From positions 496,001-560,000 of the forward strand of contig NZ_MVAG01000122.1 in the NCBI RefSeq assembly GCF_002177115.1: a stretch of DNA of 64,000 nt, read 5' to 3'. Under the pieces are notes generated by a model. It did not search any database and had not been told where the DNA came from. It saw only the letters and a list, made by a program, of their open reading frames with translations. The translations under genes and the position numbers were made by a program. Position 1 is the first letter of the stretch; each line of letters begins with the position of its first letter. Below, piece after piece: positions 19,143 through 27,950 of the stretch. This DNA comes from Chryseobacterium mucoviscidosis (GTDB taxonomy: Bacteria; Bacteroidota; Bacteroidia; Flavobacteriales; Weeksellaceae).

Positions 19143-19979
19143 ATGAATGATATTCGAATTGCTTTGCTGGACATGAACAACAATCATGTGAATCAGGGTT
19201 TTAAAAATATTAAAGAAATTTCCGAAGCATTTAAAAAGAGCTGTATTCAGGAAAAAGTAAGCATTGAAACATTTGATGTGAGATTTAAAAATGAAATGCC
19301 CAATGTAGAGGATTTCGATATTTTTATTTCTTCGGGAGGTCCAGGAGATCCGCACAGAGAAGGTCTTGAATGGGAGGATAAATTTGCTCAGTTTCTGGAT
19401 AATGTTTTTGAACATAACCAGTACAGCGACGACAAAAAGTATCTTTTTCTGATCTGCCATTCTTTCCAGTTGGCAAGTATCCACTGGAAACTTGGAAATA
19501 TCTGCAAAAGGAAATCGTATTCTTTCGGAGTAATGCCGGTTCATAAAACCGAAGAAGCAGAACAGGAATTTTTATTCAAAAACCTTCCCGATCCTTTCTA
19601 TGCAGTAGATTCCAGAGCGTATCAGTTTATTGAGCCGGATCATGACCGTTTTGAGGAGCTGGGTATGAAAATCGTGGCTATTGAAAAATTCCGCCCACAC
19701 ATTAACCTTGAAAGAGCGGTAATGGCGATTCGTTTTTCGGAGGAAATATTCGGTACACAGTTTCATCCGGAAGCAAATCCTGCAGGCATGATTGAAAATC
19801 TGAAAGACGAAAAGAACAAGCAGGCGATGATTGAAAATTTCGGAATGGAAAAGTATCTTGAAACCGTGGACAGAATGGATGATGAAGATAAAATTATCCT
19901 TACTCAGGCTCAGATTCTGCCGAGATTCTTACAGTTTGCAAAAAAAAACGTTTTGAAGCAGGCAGAAGCAATGGCTTAA
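19143..19979 (+). CDS. Class I glutamine amidotransferase-like protein
   Basis: This 278-residue protein has a GATase-1 fold. The catalytic triad can be read as Cys105 in LFLICHSFQLA, His208 and Glu210 in GTQFHPEANP, with the SSGGPGDP oxyanion strand near residue 63. The usual CxGHQ elbow is CHSFQ here, a variant that may signal altered substrate use. Family members hydrolyse glutamine to give ammonia or cleave gamma-glutamyl amides. A C-terminal extension (about 215-278) is not part of the core domain. It lies 34 bases after the carboxylate-amine ligase gene. Confidence 0.83.
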   Translation: MNDIRIALLDMNNNHVNQGFKNIKEISEAFKKSCIQEKVSIETFDVRFKNEMPNVEDFDIFISSGGPGDPHREGLEWEDKFAQFLDNVFEHNQYSDDKKYLFLICHSFQLASIHWKLGNICKRKSYSFGVMPVHKTEEAEQEFLFKNLPDPFYAVDSRAYQFIEPDHDRFEELGMKIVAIEKFRPHINLERAVMAIRFSEEIFGTQFHPEANPAGMIENLKDEKNKQAMIENFGMEKYLETVDRMDDEDKIILTQAQILPRFLQFAKKNVLKQAEAMA

Positions 19980-20007
19980 ATTTTTAATAAAACGAAAATA
20001 TCAATAC

Positions 20008-20038
20008 AAAATCGGACACAGAAACTGTCCGATTTTTT
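20008..20038 (+). terminator. Hairpin terminator after the amidotransferase gene
   Basis: AAAATCGGACA (20008-20018) pairs with TGTCCGATTTT (20026-20036), an 11-bp perfect stem followed by a T run. It separates the amidotransferase from the next ligase gene, so the last gene may be partly uncoupled. Confidence 0.8.
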
Positions 20039-20061
20039 AAATCACAAAAAGAAAAAGAATT

Positions 20062-21246
20062 ATGATTCCAAAATACAGAAAGCAATTTAATCAGGAATTT
20101 TCTCAGGAAAAATACAATCAGTTTAAAGAAATTTTAGAACAGAAAAGTGGTCTGGAAACCGGATTCAGAATTTCCGAAAGTCCTTTATTTTTAACAAAAG
20201 AATTTGAATCTAAACTTATTGACGCCAGCGAAAGCATTATCAGCCAGATTAAGAATCTTCCTGAAGAAACTCTACAAAAAGCGATTCCTGATAACTGCAG
20301 AGTTCCCAATGACACGAAGCAACCTCACTTTTTCACCATAGATTTCGGGATCTGCAAGAGTGAAAACGGCGAAATTGAACCTCAGTTGATCGAACTTCAA
20401 GCTTTCCCTTCTTTGTATGCATTTCAGAAAGTTTTTGAGCAGACATTCTGTGATGTCTACCCTTTTCTTTCGGAGCTGCAAAATAAAATGCCTCATGATG
20501 ATTTTAAAAATTACATGAAGGATTTACTTCTGGGTGATGAAAATCCTGAAAATGTAATTCTTCTTGAAATTTATCCTGAAAAGCAAAAAACTGCCATTGA
20601 TTTTGTTCTGACTGAAAAATTACTGGGAATAAAAACGATTTGTTTAACCAATGTGAAAAAAGAAGGAAGAAAACTATTCTACGAAAACGATGGAAAATTA
20701 ACGGAGATCAGAAGGATTTACAACCGTGTTATCTTTGACGAATTAGACAGAATTCCGGATCTGAAAACTGAATTTGATTTCCGTGAAGATGTTGATGTAA
20801 CCTGGGTTACGCATCCGAACTGGTTTTTTAAAATTTCTAAATTCCTTCTTCCACTTTTACAGCATCAATTTGTTCCGAAAAGCTATTTCCTGCATGAATT
20901 TCCGGAAAGCGAAAGCCTTGAAAATTTCGTTTTAAAACCTTTATTTTCTTTTGCAGGAAGCGGAGTCAATTTAAATCCGACAAAGGAAATTACTGATGCT
21001 ATTGAGGATAAAGAAAACTATATTTTGCAGAGAAAAGTAACTTATGAGCCTATTTTCGAAGATATCAACGGAGAGTTTTCAAAAGCAGAGATAAGATTAC
21101 TGTATATCTGGCGAGAAAATGATGAACGTCCTATTCTACTGGAAAATCTGGGCAGAATGACGAAAGCTGCCATGGTAAATGTAGATTTCAATAAAAAGGA
21201 TGCGATCTGGATCGGAAGTTCGAATGCGTTTTTTGCAGAGGAATAG
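20062..21246 (+). CDS. Divergent ATP-grasp-like ligase
   Basis: This 394-residue protein is less certain. The C-terminal third reads like the end of an ATP-grasp domain: FVLKPLFSFAGSGVNLNP (lysine plus glycine-rich loop), YILQRKVTYEPIFEDING, and AEIRLLYIW followed by LLENLGRMTKAAMVNVDFN. The N-terminal half (EPQLIELQAFPSLYAFQKVF) recalls glutathionylspermidine-synthase-like or circularly permuted ATP-grasp proteins. It follows the amidotransferase after a terminator on the same strand, making a third ATP-grasp-type enzyme in the block. The substrate is unknown. Confidence 0.65.
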   Translation: MIPKYRKQFNQEFSQEKYNQFKEILEQKSGLETGFRISESPLFLTKEFESKLIDASESIISQIKNLPEETLQKAIPDNCRVPNDTKQPHFFTIDFGICKSENGEIEPQLIELQAFPSLYAFQKVFEQTFCDVYPFLSELQNKMPHDDFKNYMKDLLLGDENPENVILLEIYPEKQKTAIDFVLTEKLLGIKTICLTNVKKEGRKLFYENDGKLTEIRRIYNRVIFDELDRIPDLKTEFDFREDVDVTWVTHPNWFFKISKFLLPLLQHQFVPKSYFLHEFPESESLENFVLKPLFSFAGSGVNLNPTKEITDAIEDKENYILQRKVTYEPIFEDINGEFSKAEIRLLYIWRENDERPILLENLGRMTKAAMVNVDFNKKDAIWIGSSNAFFAEE

Positions 21247-21261
21247 ATATTAAGACGAAAG

Positions 21262-21708
21262 ATGTGTGAAGTTAGTAATAATTTGAAATTCTGTACTTGT
21301 CTGGAAATTAAAGATCATGAATTAATAAATATTTATAAGAGATTAGAAAAGTTTCACAATAAAAAACTGCCGCAATCCAAGGAACTATTTAGCTGGATTT
21401 TATATGAATTTGCCGGTTTTAAAGACAATACTGGTATTATGGGACTTTTAAATATGCCAAGTGGAAAGATTGGTCAATTCCTTACTGAAGAGTTTGTACT
21501 GGATCAACTCAATAATAAAAACTGTTTTGATTTTGACTATGAACCAAAAGATGGAGACAATCTTCAAATCAATTTCCAAAGAAATAAATACTGGGTTGAA
21601 TTTTTATCATTTATATATCACGAAAATCAATGGAGAGCAGATTCTTATGATACTTTTAATGAAAAAATTGAACCTAAAAATTACGGAATTCTAAAAGTTA
21701 TGCAATAA
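21262..21708 (+). CDS. Hypothetical protein
   Basis: This is a 148-residue cytoplasmic protein I do not recognise. It has no signal peptide, transmembrane segment or known motif. It starts 16 bases after the ATP-grasp-like gene, and the shared bidirectional hairpin terminator follows it. It looks more AT-rich than the enzymes upstream and may be a late addition to the locus. Confidence 0.55.
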   Translation: MCEVSNNLKFCTCLEIKDHELINIYKRLEKFHNKKLPQSKELFSWILYEFAGFKDNTGIMGLLNMPSGKIGQFLTEEFVLDQLNNKNCFDFDYEPKDGDNLQINFQRNKYWVEFLSFIYHENQWRADSYDTFNEKIEPKNYGILKVMQ

Positions 21709-21730
21709 TTGTTTTTTGACTTCAAGATAT

Positions 21731-21763
21731 AGTTTCGGCGGCATCTTCGATGCCGCCGAAACT
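21731..21763. terminator. Strong bidirectional terminator between ligase block and cphA
   Basis: A perfect 15-bp inverted repeat pairs AGTTTCGGCGGCATC (21731-21745) with GATGCCGCCGAAACT (21749-21763) around a 3-nt loop. It sits between convergent genes and can serve both. Confidence 0.9.
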
Positions 21764-21780
21764 TTTAAACTGTATTTACA

Positions 21781-24408
21781 TTATATTTTATCATCCTCAA
21801 GCAATTCTCTCGCCTGATATTCCTGAACCAGATCAATGGCATTCGAAATCACATCGCTTAAAGCGGTAATGAAGGTTCCTTCTTCTGCCATTCCCATGGC
21901 GTGTTTCAGGGCTTCAATTTCTTTTGGTATAATCTCATAGCTTACATCTCTTCCGGAAGACTGCATTCCTTCGATAATTAAACCGTTGATTTCATCCTCG
22001 GTTCTTCCGCGAAGGTGTTTTTCATTTCGGATGATAATGTGATCGAACATTCTTCCTGCAATTCTTCCGCATTCTTTAATGTCGTTATCTCTTCTGTCTC
22101 CTACCCCGGAAATAATCCCTATTTTCTTCGTTGCTTCAACGTTTTTAAGATAATCTTCAATTGCTTCATATCCTGCAGGATTGTGTGCGAAATCGATTAA
22201 TACTTTAAAGCTTTTGAATTTAAATACATTGAGTCTTCCCGGTGTAAGCTGCGCACTTGGAATAAACGTTCTCAGAGAATTAGAAATATCCTCGATCCCG
22301 AAACCATAAAGATAAGATGCCAGACTTGCTGCGAGAACGTTTTCGATCATGAATTTAGCCTTTCCTTCCATCGTGATCGGGAAATCTTTAGCCTTTCCGA
22401 TCCTGATCTTCCAGTCTCCTTTTTTAATGGTTACAAATCCTTCTTCATACACGCAGGTAATCTTTCCTTCTTTTGCAAATTTCCTGATGTGCGGATTGTT
22501 CTCATCCATACTGAAAATAGCTACATTGGAATGGAGATCATTAACAATTCTCATGGAATATTCGTCGTCGGCATTCATCACGCTCCATCCGTTTTTCTTC
22601 ACGCTGTCCAGAACAACCCTTTTTACTCTGGTAAGATCTTTCAGATTGTGGATATCGTTCATTCCCAAATGATCTTCCTTGATATTGGTTAAAACACCGA
22701 TATCGCACTGAGAAAATCCTAAACCGGAACGTAAAATTCCGCCTCTTGCAGTTTCCAGAACGGCAAATTCTACGGTTGGATCTTTCAGGATAAATTCAGC
22801 GGAAAGAGGTCCTGTTGTATCTCCTTTCGTCAACATCGTATTTTGAATATAAATTCCGTCCGATGTGGTGAAACCTACTCTGTAACCGTTGCTTTTAACA
22901 ATATGCGAAATTAATCTTGTCGTGGTTGTTTTACCATTGGTTCCCGTTACGGCAATAATCGGGATCGTAAAAGGTTTTCCCTGCGGATACAGCATATCTA
23001 CAACGGGAGCCGCAACGTTTCTCGGCAATCCTTCACTTGGAGCCAAGTGCATTCTGAATCCGGGAGCTGCATTTACTTCAATGATGGCACCTCCGCTTTC
23101 TTTTAAAGGCTGGGTTAAATTTTCAGCCATAATATCAATTCCGCAGACATCAAGACCGATGATTTTTGAAATCCTTTCAGCCATGGTAATGTTTTCCGGA
23201 TGTACCATATCGGTAACATCAATAGAAGTTCCTCCCGTAGAGAGATTGGCGGTTGATTTCAGATAAACCACTTCTCCTTTCTGCGGAACGGTTTCCAGAG
23301 TATACTGAAGTTTTTCAAGAAGCTCGGTAGTATCTTTATCAATTAGGATTTCGGTTAAAACATTTTCGTGTCCGTAACCTCTTCTCGGATCTTTATTTTC
23401 TTTATCAATTAATTGCTGAAGATTCAGTTCTCCATCTCCTACAACGTGAGCCGGAACTCTTCTTGCAGCGGCAACCATTTTATTGTTGATGACCAAAACC
23501 CTGAAATCGTATCCTGTAATGTATTTCTCAACAATTACTTTTCTTGAGTATTTCTGAGCGTGTTCAAGACCTATTTTTGCAGATTCCCAGTCGTTTACAT
23601 TAATTGAAGAACCTTTTCCGTGGTTTCCGTCAAGTGGTTTGATAACGACAGGATAGCCAATTTTTCTAATGACACTGTTCAATCCTTCTTCATCAACTAT
23701 CAAATCTCCGATAGGAACAGGAATAGCCGCATCATGGAGCATTTTTTTGGTTAATTCTTTATTACAGGCAATATCTACCGCGATTGAACTTGTATTTCCT
23801 GTAATAGTCGCCTGAAATCTCTGTTGATTCACGCCATAACCCAACTGAACCAAAGAGTTGGTTCCCAGACGAATCCAAGGAATTCTTCGGGAAACGGCTT
23901 CTTCCACGATACTTCCTGTAGAAGGACCGAGACGCACTCTTTCCCTGATTTCTTTCAGTTTTTTTATACAGGCATTCAAATCGTACTCTTCCCCTTTTAT
24001 TAAAGCTTCTGCAATTTTCACCGATTCTTCGGCTGCGTAAATTCCTGCATTTTCTTCGATATAGTTGAATACGACATTGTACACTCCCGGAGTTTTTGTT
24101 TCGCGCGTTCTTCCGAAACCAACGTCCATTCCGGCTAAAGTCTGGATTTCCAACGCGATATGCTCAATAACGTGTCCCATCCATGTTCCCGTTTCGATAC
24201 GGTGAAAAAAACCGCCTTCTACTCCTTCGGAACATCTGTGAGAGAACAAAGAGGGAATCAGTTTTTCTATTCTTTCTCTGAAGCCGTCAATTTTATTGGT
24301 TGGGAAATTCTCCATTTCTTCGAGATCCAATCTCATCTGTATCAGCTTCTTTCTTCTGATGCTCCAAATGTTTGGTCCCCTTAACGCCTGTATCTTCTCA
24401 ATTTTCAT
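21781..24408 (-). CDS. cphA: Cyanophycin synthetase
   Basis: CphA polymerises aspartate with arginine side chains into cyanophycin, an insoluble nitrogen reserve, without ribosomes. The 875 residues show an N-terminal domain (about 1-160), an ATP-grasp ligase domain (about 200-480, with VVIKPLDGNHGKGSSINV) and a C-terminal Mur-ligase-like domain starting at the P-loop AVTGTNGKTTTTRLI and ending in the DFAHNPAGYEAI region. This is the CphA1 architecture and length. It faces the ligase block tail to tail. Its usual partners, cyanophycinase and isoaspartyl peptidase, lie 5.4 kb away across an accessory island. Confidence 0.94.
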   Translation of the reverse strand: MKIEKIQALRGPNIWSIRRKKLIQMRLDLEEMENFPTNKIDGFRERIEKLIPSLFSHRCSEGVEGGFFHRIETGTWMGHVIEHIALEIQTLAGMDVGFGRTRETKTPGVYNVVFNYIEENAGIYAAEESVKIAEALIKGEEYDLNACIKKLKEIRERVRLGPSTGSIVEEAVSRRIPWIRLGTNSLVQLGYGVNQQRFQATITGNTSSIAVDIACNKELTKKMLHDAAIPVPIGDLIVDEEGLNSVIRKIGYPVVIKPLDGNHGKGSSINVNDWESAKIGLEHAQKYSRKVIVEKYITGYDFRVLVINNKMVAAARRVPAHVVGDGELNLQQLIDKENKDPRRGYGHENVLTEILIDKDTTELLEKLQYTLETVPQKGEVVYLKSTANLSTGGTSIDVTDMVHPENITMAERISKIIGLDVCGIDIMAENLTQPLKESGGAIIEVNAAPGFRMHLAPSEGLPRNVAAPVVDMLYPQGKPFTIPIIAVTGTNGKTTTTRLISHIVKSNGYRVGFTTSDGIYIQNTMLTKGDTTGPLSAEFILKDPTVEFAVLETARGGILRSGLGFSQCDIGVLTNIKEDHLGMNDIHNLKDLTRVKRVVLDSVKKNGWSVMNADDEYSMRIVNDLHSNVAIFSMDENNPHIRKFAKEGKITCVYEEGFVTIKKGDWKIRIGKAKDFPITMEGKAKFMIENVLAASLASYLYGFGIEDISNSLRTFIPSAQLTPGRLNVFKFKSFKVLIDFAHNPAGYEAIEDYLKNVEATKKIGIISGVGDRRDNDIKECGRIAGRMFDHIIIRNEKHLRGRTEDEINGLIIEGMQSSGRDVSYEIIPKEIEALKHAMGMAEEGTFITALSDVISNAIDLVQEYQARELLEDDKI

Positions 24409-24453
24409 AGTCTATTTGCATTTTTTTAATAGTTAACAATAACTCCATTTATT

Positions 24454-24461
24454 CAAAGATA
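24454..24461 (-). promoter_or_regulatory. Candidate -7 box for cphA
   Basis: The minus strand reads TATCTTTG, matching TAnnTTTG, about 46 bases upstream of the cphA ATG. Confidence 0.5.
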
Positions 24462-24746
24462 ATGTAAAACCCGAAACGAAACTATACCACAGTTAAACAT
24501 TTATTAAAAAATGAATAAAAAATATTAAAATATCAAGAATAACCTTAAATGATTCTCAAATCTATCAATCATCTATATTAGGGTAAAATCTATACAGTTA
24601 TTAAAAGTAACTACAAATTTTTTCACGGTCTTCCGTGTCCAGTTTTAAATAAAGATCTGCAAATCTGCTAAGTCCAACTTTAAATATAAAAATTTCAATA
24701 AGATTACCTCTTTAAACTCTTCTGAAAAAACCTTTTATGTATTGTT
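24462..24746. other. AT-rich intergenic stretch at the island boundary
   Basis: About 285 bases between the cphA promoter and the WG-repeat gene. I see no gene, clear hairpin or repeat. Base composition shifts to more AT-rich sequence here, so this may be the left edge of the accessory island. Confidence 0.4.
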
Positions 24747-25481
24747 TTAATCAATTTTATGTGGATCAAAAATAAACTGATACTGATAAGTGTGATTTTC
24801 AAAAATTTTTTTTGAATATTCTGATTTAAATCTTTCCATAACTTCACTAAAAGTGCCAAATTCAGTTTCTATTCTATTATCCCATTTCGAAACTTCGATG
24901 ATTTTCGATAATCCCCCAATACATTCAATTTTATACTCTTTATCATCTCCATCGTACCACTTTATCAGACTTCCTCCAGCATTACAGCAGACAATTTTTT
25001 TGTCTATCATGTTTAACCATTCAAATTCAGGAGAAATTAACACAGTACATGTTGAATCGTATTCTATCTCTATCAAACCCCATTTTCCATTTTTCAGTGT
25101 TCCAATATAGTAATCTCCATTCCAAGAATGTGTATCTATATTTTCAGCAAAATAATCATATGAATTATCATCATATTCCCATAAATAATCACCCTCAAAT
25201 ACTTTATAAAATCTATTATCAATTACAGGGGAAATATAATCATATATTGGAGGTATGATTTCATATCCAGAAAATGAAATAACTCCCCATTTTTCCTTTC
25301 CATTAATTCTTTTAAAATAACGAACTTGATTGTTCTGACACTCGATAATTTTGGTTATCTCAAGTTCTTTAACAGAATATTTATTCGCAAGGAATACTTT
25401 CCCATTTATTAATTGAAAAATTGCGCATTCACTCTCTTTCGAAAAAAAGAAGTTATCGTAAAGACTAATTGGGTTATCCAT
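24747..25481 (-). CDS. WG-repeat-like protein
   Basis: This 244-residue protein contains at least two WG-type repeats: KWGVISFSGYEIIPPIYDYI (about 64-83) and KWGLIEIEYDSTCTVLISPE. WG repeats form beta-rich, probably ligand- or protein-binding structures of unknown role. No signal peptide is present. It is the first gene of the accessory island next to cphA and is flanked on its 5' side by a structured non-coding spacer. Function unknown. Confidence 0.55.
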   Translation of the reverse strand: MDNPISLYDNFFFSKESECAIFQLINGKVFLANKYSVKELEITKIIECQNNQVRYFKRINGKEKWGVISFSGYEIIPPIYDYISPVIDNRFYKVFEGDYLWEYDDNSYDYFAENIDTHSWNGDYYIGTLKNGKWGLIEIEYDSTCTVLISPEFEWLNMIDKKIVCCNAGGSLIKWYDGDDKEYKIECIGGLSKIIEVSKWDNRIETEFGTFSEVMERFKSEYSKKIFENHTYQYQFIFDPHKID

Positions 25482-25499
25482 ATATTGTTTTATAATATC

Positions 25500-25656
25500 T
25501 TAACGGCTTTTGGCTTTGTGTAGTTGGAGTATTGAAACAAATCCGTACAAAGTTAATATAAAAGACAAATTGAATTACTAATGTTGAACTTTGCGCAAAT
25601 GCTCAATCGAAGCACTGTAACACCGCTTTTAGTAAACCCTTGTTGCACGACATTTT
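25500..25656 (-). repeat. Structured intergenic spacer, cassette/attC-like (tentative)
   Basis: The spacer upstream of the WG gene begins on the minus strand with GTCGTGCAACAAGGGTTTAC, then AAAGCGGTGTTAC, and ends in AAAGCCAAAAGCCGTTA. It separates single-gene units in the island and has the feel of recurring flavobacterial intergenic spacers that punctuate gene cassettes. I cannot fold it here or show a second copy in this window, so the cassette interpretation is inference. Confidence 0.3.
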
Positions 25657-25664
25657 TTTATTTT

Positions 25665-26487
25665 TTAATATTTTTCTTTTAATAGAGCATATCTTACATA
25701 AAAATATACCATTCCAGCTTTGAATGATACATTTTCATTATCAAATCCAATATTTTGAATTTCTTCCCCAATTTTGCTTAAGTTTTCATATTTGCTACCC
25801 CAATAAAATCCTTTGTTTAAGCCGTAAAAATCATTCATTTCCATTGGATATTTATCTTCCAGTCGTAATAACGTTTTTCTTGTATTCAGAAGGAATCTCA
25901 TCGTAGAGATTACTCCATTCATATGCTACATTGCAAAAATAATTATCATTTGAACAGTTCAGTGAATGCGTAGCTGTTTCTGGCAGATTAATTTGTTGAA
26001 TTAATAAGGAATCTATTCTTGAAAAATTAGTCATATCAATATCTGATATTGTTTGTTCAATATTTTTCTTTTCAAAAATTGGCGGACTTACGTTTTTACT
26101 AACATCTTGTTTAGCTTGAGGCTTTTCAAACAACTCATCAATTTTTTCTGTCAAGTAAATATTTCCTAGAATTCCTAAACCGATAATTTTATTTTCACCT
26201 TTTTAGTCAACATTTGTTGTAGAGAACAATAAATAATTGTTTCGTGTAATAAATCCTTCGGTCATTTTATCAATCATACTATCAACCAATAAAAATCCAA
26301 TACCATTTCCTATTGATTCAAAAACATTTGAACTTTTATTTTCTAATTCTTTAGTCATATTTTTCTTTAGAGCTACTCTTAATTTTGACTTCACTTTCTC
26401 TATATGACTTTCTTCTGAGGGATTAGTAATAATTAATACCAAAATAAAAAAAGTACTTAATATTCCAAAAATTTGCTTTTTATTCAT
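25665..26487 (-). pseudogene. DUF4359-like membrane-anchored protein, broken by a stop and a frameshift
   Basis: The N-terminus (MNKKQIFGILSTFFILVLII) is a hydrophobic anchor, followed by TNPSEESHIEKVKSKL and GFITRNNYLLFS, which read like the DUF4359-type family. At 26203-26205 a TAA interrupts the frame after FSTTNVD. The same frame continues open as KGENKIIGLGILGNIYLTEK, the expected family continuation. Further downstream the frame ends at 25852 in NVITTGR, while the shifted frame continues as LEDKYPMEMNDFYGLNKGFY to 25665. So the gene carries one nonsense codon and one frameshift near 25852-25870. The domain after residue about 120 is unrecognised. Confidence 0.75.
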
Positions 26488-26493
26488 AATTTA

Positions 26494-27201
26494 TCATTGT
26501 ATTCCAATTTTAATATCTTTAATTATCTCTTCAAAAAAATCATTTATATTATTTCTCCATAGATAATTTGGGTGATAAGTTCTAAATAAATTAGGTCGAT
26601 TTGCATAGTTAAGTTTCGCAAGAGCTCTTTCACTGAATTTTTCAGATAATTGCTGAAAAGATATATCTCTAAGAGAGTTTCTTATTTCATTATCATAATT
26701 TGGACCTGAGAAAAAAATTATTGCATCAGGATTTAATATATTAATTTCATCACTAATTACATTAAAATATTCTTTCTCAATGTTATAAATATATTCTGGT
26801 GGATAATTTTTATTTCTTCCCGAGTTTCCAACTTTAATCACATTATTCCATACGCTAGCAATTTATTTATTTGGATATTTGTTACTCAAAAGTGTAAGAA
26901 ATCTATTGTACCCATTCCAAAATTGACCTGCGTAACCAAAGCAATCATTAGAGTTATAAAAATCATTATAAGTTTCTAATGAAAGATTTGGATTATTTTG
27001 AAAATCCCCTTCCCAATCATTTGTTTCTTGTCCAAAAATCATAATCTTTATATCAGCGTTTTTGTATTTTTTCTCATCTACAAAAAGAAGTAAGGGATTG
27101 GTTGGTTTATTTTCTTTTCCTTCATCATTAATAATTCCAATCAACTTCTGAGAGAAAATACTCCAATTATCTTCATAAAGTTTTTTTAAGTTTTCATTCA
27201 T
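26494..27201 (-). pseudogene. Uracil-DNA-glycosylase-superfamily-like protein, split by an in-frame TAA
   Basis: From the ATG at 27201 (MNENLKKLYEDNW) the protein runs through IKIMIFGQETNDWEG, similar to the GQDPY-type motif A of UDG-fold proteins, to LLSNKYPNK. It then hits TAA at 26863-26865. The same frame continues open as IASVWNNVIKVGNSGRNKNY, then IIFFSGPNYDNEIR, to NLFRTYHPNYLW, where YHPN resembles the HPS-type motif B. Reading through the stop gives a coherent protein of about 235 residues. It ends 6 bases before the DUF4359-like gene, so the two were probably co-transcribed. The UDG assignment is tentative. Confidence 0.7.
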
Positions 27202-27221
27202 TTGATTATGCGTTTTTTGTA

Positions 27222-27262
27222 AAATGTTGTACAACATTTGCATTGCCACACTGTACCAATGC
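27222..27262. repeat. Double palindrome at the island junction
   Basis: AAATGTTGTACAACATTT (27222-27239) is a perfect 18-base palindrome. It is directly followed by GCATTG (27240-27245) and CAATGC (27257-27262), a second inverted repeat. It lies between the UDG-like gene and the next gene and could be a recombination or recognition site, or an operator. Confidence 0.45.
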
Positions 27263-27275
27263 AAACTAAAAACAT

Positions 27276-27950
27276 CTAAGAAGTTATCTTCCCCTCCCCG
27301 CTTTTCACCTTATCCACATGCAGCTTGGCGAGCATTCTTTTGATGATATATTCATCGGCTTTCTGCTGTCCTTCGAAGATTAATTTGCCATCTTCGCAGA
27401 TCTCAGAAATATATTTGTATAAGCCGTCGTAGAGTTCTTTTTGAGTGCCGATGATTCCTGCTACCTTTTTCATTAACTGCGTCTGCTCATCGGCTCTTGC
27501 GGCAATAGCCAGTTGAAAATCCTGCAAATCCTGAGGTATCGTACTTTTCATTCCTTTATCCTGTAAAAGCGTAAGATGGGCATTGACTAATGAAATAAGA
27601 TCTGTAAGCTTGCTGCCTACTCCTTCAAAATTACGTTTCTTAATATCCGTAAGAATCTGTGTGGTGAGGTTAGTGGGAATTCCAGCTCTTTCAATGCGTA
27701 TCCGCAGACTTTTAAGAGGTTTTTTCAGATCTTCTCCTAAAAGATAAAGTGCCTGCGTTGCCTGTTTCTGCTGTACCAGAGCTGTATTACTGGCTTCTCT
27801 CTGCTCTACTTCTGTAATTTTCGACTGAAAAGCATTTTTATATGCCAGCATATAATTGTGATCTTCCTCTGCAAAAAGCAAAAGGTCTCTGCTGAAACTG
27901 GCGATAAGGTCTTTTGCCAGCGGAAGATATTCTTCCTGTTTGATATACAT
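27276..27950 (-). CDS. Hypothetical helical protein
   Basis: This 224-residue protein is predicted from composition to be almost entirely alpha-helical and rich in Leu, Lys, Glu and Gln. There is no signal peptide or membrane segment. I do not recognise the family. Its base composition is less AT-rich than the neighbouring island genes, so it may predate them. It stands alone, with a 630-base non-coding region upstream. Confidence 0.6.
   Translation of the reverse strand: MYIKQEEYLPLAKDLIASFSRDLLLFAEEDHNYMLAYKNAFQSKITEVEQREASNTALVQQKQATQALYLLGEDLKKPLKSLRIRIERAGIPTNLTTQILTDIKKRNFEGVGSKLTDLISLVNAHLTLLQDKGMKSTIPQDLQDFQLAIAARADEQTQLMKKVAGIIGTQKELYDGLYKYISEICEDGKLIFEGQQKADEYIIKRMLAKLHVDKVKSGEGKITS

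Noticed and set aside
19038..19544. 168-codon open frame opposite the amidotransferase
   Set aside because: Antisense to a gene with a readable catalytic triad, with low-complexity aromatic-rich composition and no start context.
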